Positions 4,740 to 5,895 of a stretch of 5,895 bases of DNA are shown here, piece by piece. The notes below the pieces were generated by a model. It did not search any database, had not been told where the DNA came from, and saw only the letters and a program-made list of their open reading frames with translations. This DNA is from Chitinophaga pinensis (lineage in GTDB: Bacteria > Bacteroidota > Bacteroidia > Flavobacteriales > Flavobacteriaceae). Numbering within the stretch: position 1 is the first letter of the stretch; every line of letters begins with the position of its first letter. The stretch covers positions 1 through 5,895 of the forward strand of contig CALPNL020000120.1 in NCBI GenBank assembly GCA_943324925.2. The letters are read 5' to 3'. A program made the position numbers and the translations under genes.

Positions 4740-5895
4740 ATGAAATTTAAAGTATTATTTTTATTGTTCTTTGGAATTACCACTTCCATTTATGCACAAA
4801 AAGCAAAGAAAGCTGTTGGAACGAAATCAACTGTTACAACTGTTAAAAAAGCAAATCCAAATTCGAATGAAGGGATATTTGTAAATTTTGAAACAACTAA
4901 AGGTAAGATTGTACTGACCTTAGAATATAAAAAAGCGCCAGTTACTGTTGCTAATTTTATATCATTAGTTGAAGGTACCAATACATTTGTTTCTGATGAA
5001 AAATTGAAAGGTAAACCTTTTTACAACGGATTAAAATTCCACAGGGTGATTAAAGATTTCATGATTCAGGGTGGAGATCCTGCTGGAAATGGTTCTGGTG
5101 GATGTGGCTATAGTTTTAAAGATGAATGCCTTCCTGAATTGGTATTTGATAAAGGTGGAATTCTTGCTATGGCAAATTCTGGTCCAGCAACCAATAGCAG
5201 TCAATTTTTTATTACGCACAAAGACACGCCATGGTTGAATGGAAAGCATACTATTTTCGGTCACGTTATTAGCGGAATGGATGTTGTTAATGCTATTGTT
5301 CAAGACGATGTAATGCAAAAAGTGACTATTTCAAGAGTAGGCGCTGATGCAAAAAAATTCGATGCTCCTAAGGTATTTGCTGATTACTATGCTAATAAAG
5401 CGGGTGACGATGCGAAACAAGCTGCAATTCAAGCTGAGGAAAGAGCAAAGCAAGCTGCTATTGATGCAGAAGCAAAAAGAGTTTACAATGAAAAATACGG
5501 TCCTGTAAAAGCCGCTAAAGTTGCTGAGTTAGCAGCAATTCGAGCTAATGCTACAAAAACTGAATCAGGATTAGAATATTATATTTTCAAAAAAGGTGCT
5601 GGTGTAAAACCGGCTGACGGAGCCAATATTTTTGTTCACTATGCTGGATTTCTTGAAGATGGTTCTCTGTTTGACAGTAGCTATGAAGAAGTGAATAAAG
5701 CCTATGGTAAATTTGATAAAAATAGAGCAGATCAAAACGGCTACCAACCCTTCCCATTTCAATATGGTAAAAAAGACGGATTGATCCCAGGATTTTTAGA
5801 AGGCCTAAACAAACTATCAATTGGTGATAGAGCGATTGTATTCATCCCATCTAAATTGGGATATGGTGAAAGAGGAGCTGGAAACGTAATTCCAC
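4740..5895 (+). CDS. Second cyclophilin-FKBP fusion PPIase, 3' end cut off
   Basis: This frame is open from the ATG at 4740 to the window edge: 385 complete codons plus one base. By comparison with the upstream paralog, fewer than about 20 codons are missing. A type I signal peptide (hydrophobic 5-17, then SIYA before Gln20) replaces the lipobox, so the mature protein should be soluble in the periplasm or secreted. After a low-complexity Lys/Thr/Asn spacer (21-44), the cyclophilin domain (about 46-200) keeps Phe100-His101-Arg102, Phe107, Gln110, Asn146, Gln155, Phe157, Trp165 and His170. The Ala/Lys/Glu-rich linker (about 203-272) contains an 11-residue tandem repeat (226-236, 237-247) and is probably a long helix. 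The FKBP domain has Tyr301, Phe311-Asp312, Ile349, Phe352 and Tyr375. Cys122 and Cys130, near the cyclophilin site, are absent from the paralog. This gene arose by tandem duplication with the preceding one. Confidence 0.92.
   Translation, partial: MKFKVLFLLFFGITTSIYAQKAKKAVGTKSTVTTVKKANPNSNEGIFVNFETTKGKIVLTLEYKKAPVTVANFISLVEGTNTFVSDEKLKGKPFYNGLKFHRVIKDFMIQGGDPAGNGSGGCGYSFKDECLPELVFDKGGILAMANSGPATNSSQFFITHKDTPWLNGKHTIFGHVISGMDVVNAIVQDDVMQKVTISRVGADAKKFDAPKVFADYYANKAGDDAKQAAIQAEERAKQAAIDAEAKRVYNEKYGPVKAAKVAELAAIRANATKTESGLEYYIFKKGAGVKPADGANIFVHYAGFLEDGSLFDSSYEEVNKAYGKFDKNRADQNGYQPFPFQYGKKDGLIPGFLEGLNKLSIGDRAIVFIPSKLGYGERGAGNVIP
5415..5480 (+). repeat. 11-codon tandem repeat in the PPIase linker
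   Basis: Residues 226-236 (KQAAIQAEERA) and 237-247 (KQAAIDAEAKR) of the truncated PPIase are adjacent similar 11-mers, encoded by 5415-5447 and 5448-5480. The Ala/Lys/Glu/Gln composition and the 11-residue period suit a long right-handed or straight coiled coil or single helix between the two isomerase domains. The matching linker of the upstream paralog is helical in composition but lacks the repeat. Confidence 0.6.

Noticed and set aside
5031..5318. Minus-strand frame of 95 residues and a similar one at 5587-5820
   Set aside because: Both lie entirely inside the second PPIase, whose + frame encodes intact catalytic motifs; they are antisense shadows.

Overview
The window reads as chromosomal DNA from a low-GC member of the Flavobacteriia (Flavobacterium or a close relative). 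The signs are AT-rich codon use, weak or absent Shine-Dalgarno sequences, a gene for the gliding-motility lipoprotein GldI, and a flavobacterial-type promoter (a TAnnTTTG-like -7 box) just before one start codon. No rRNA, tRNA, CRISPR array, insertion sequence or prophage gene is visible.

Layout. Positions 1-422 hold no convincing gene. Bases 1-120 are G/T-rich (about 36% GC by hand count) with repeated GTTGTGT words and a perfect inverted repeat. Bases 181-420 are extremely AT-rich (about 17% GC) with a short hairpin and form the leader of the first gene set. That set is an ExbB/TolQ-type proton channel (423-1130), its ExbD/TolR partner (1132-1524) and a CrcB/Fluc fluoride channel (1531-1902), with 1- and 6-base gaps. 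After a 59-base gap holding a candidate promoter, a second set begins, all on the + strand: a DHH/DHHA1 phosphoesterase of the NrnA type (1962-2981); gldI (2968-3543), overlapping it by 14 bases; a cyclophilin-FKBP fusion lipoprotein (3550-4674); and a second, paralogous cyclophilin-FKBP fusion with an ordinary signal peptide (4740 to the window end, where it is cut off).

How the genes may work together. ExbB/ExbD should form a proton-motive-force motor in the inner membrane, and CrcB should expel fluoride. The DHH enzyme should act on nanoRNA and/or 3'-phosphoadenosine 5'-phosphate in the cytoplasm. The last three genes form an envelope folding cluster with five prolyl-isomerase-type domains: one FKBP in GldI and a cyclophilin plus an FKBP in each fusion. 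The most interesting features lie here: the tandem duplication with different export signals, the apparently degraded FKBP pocket of GldI, a shared long insertion in the FKBP domains of both fusions, and a cysteine pair found only in the second fusion. I see no clearly undescribed system; these are unusual details of known families.
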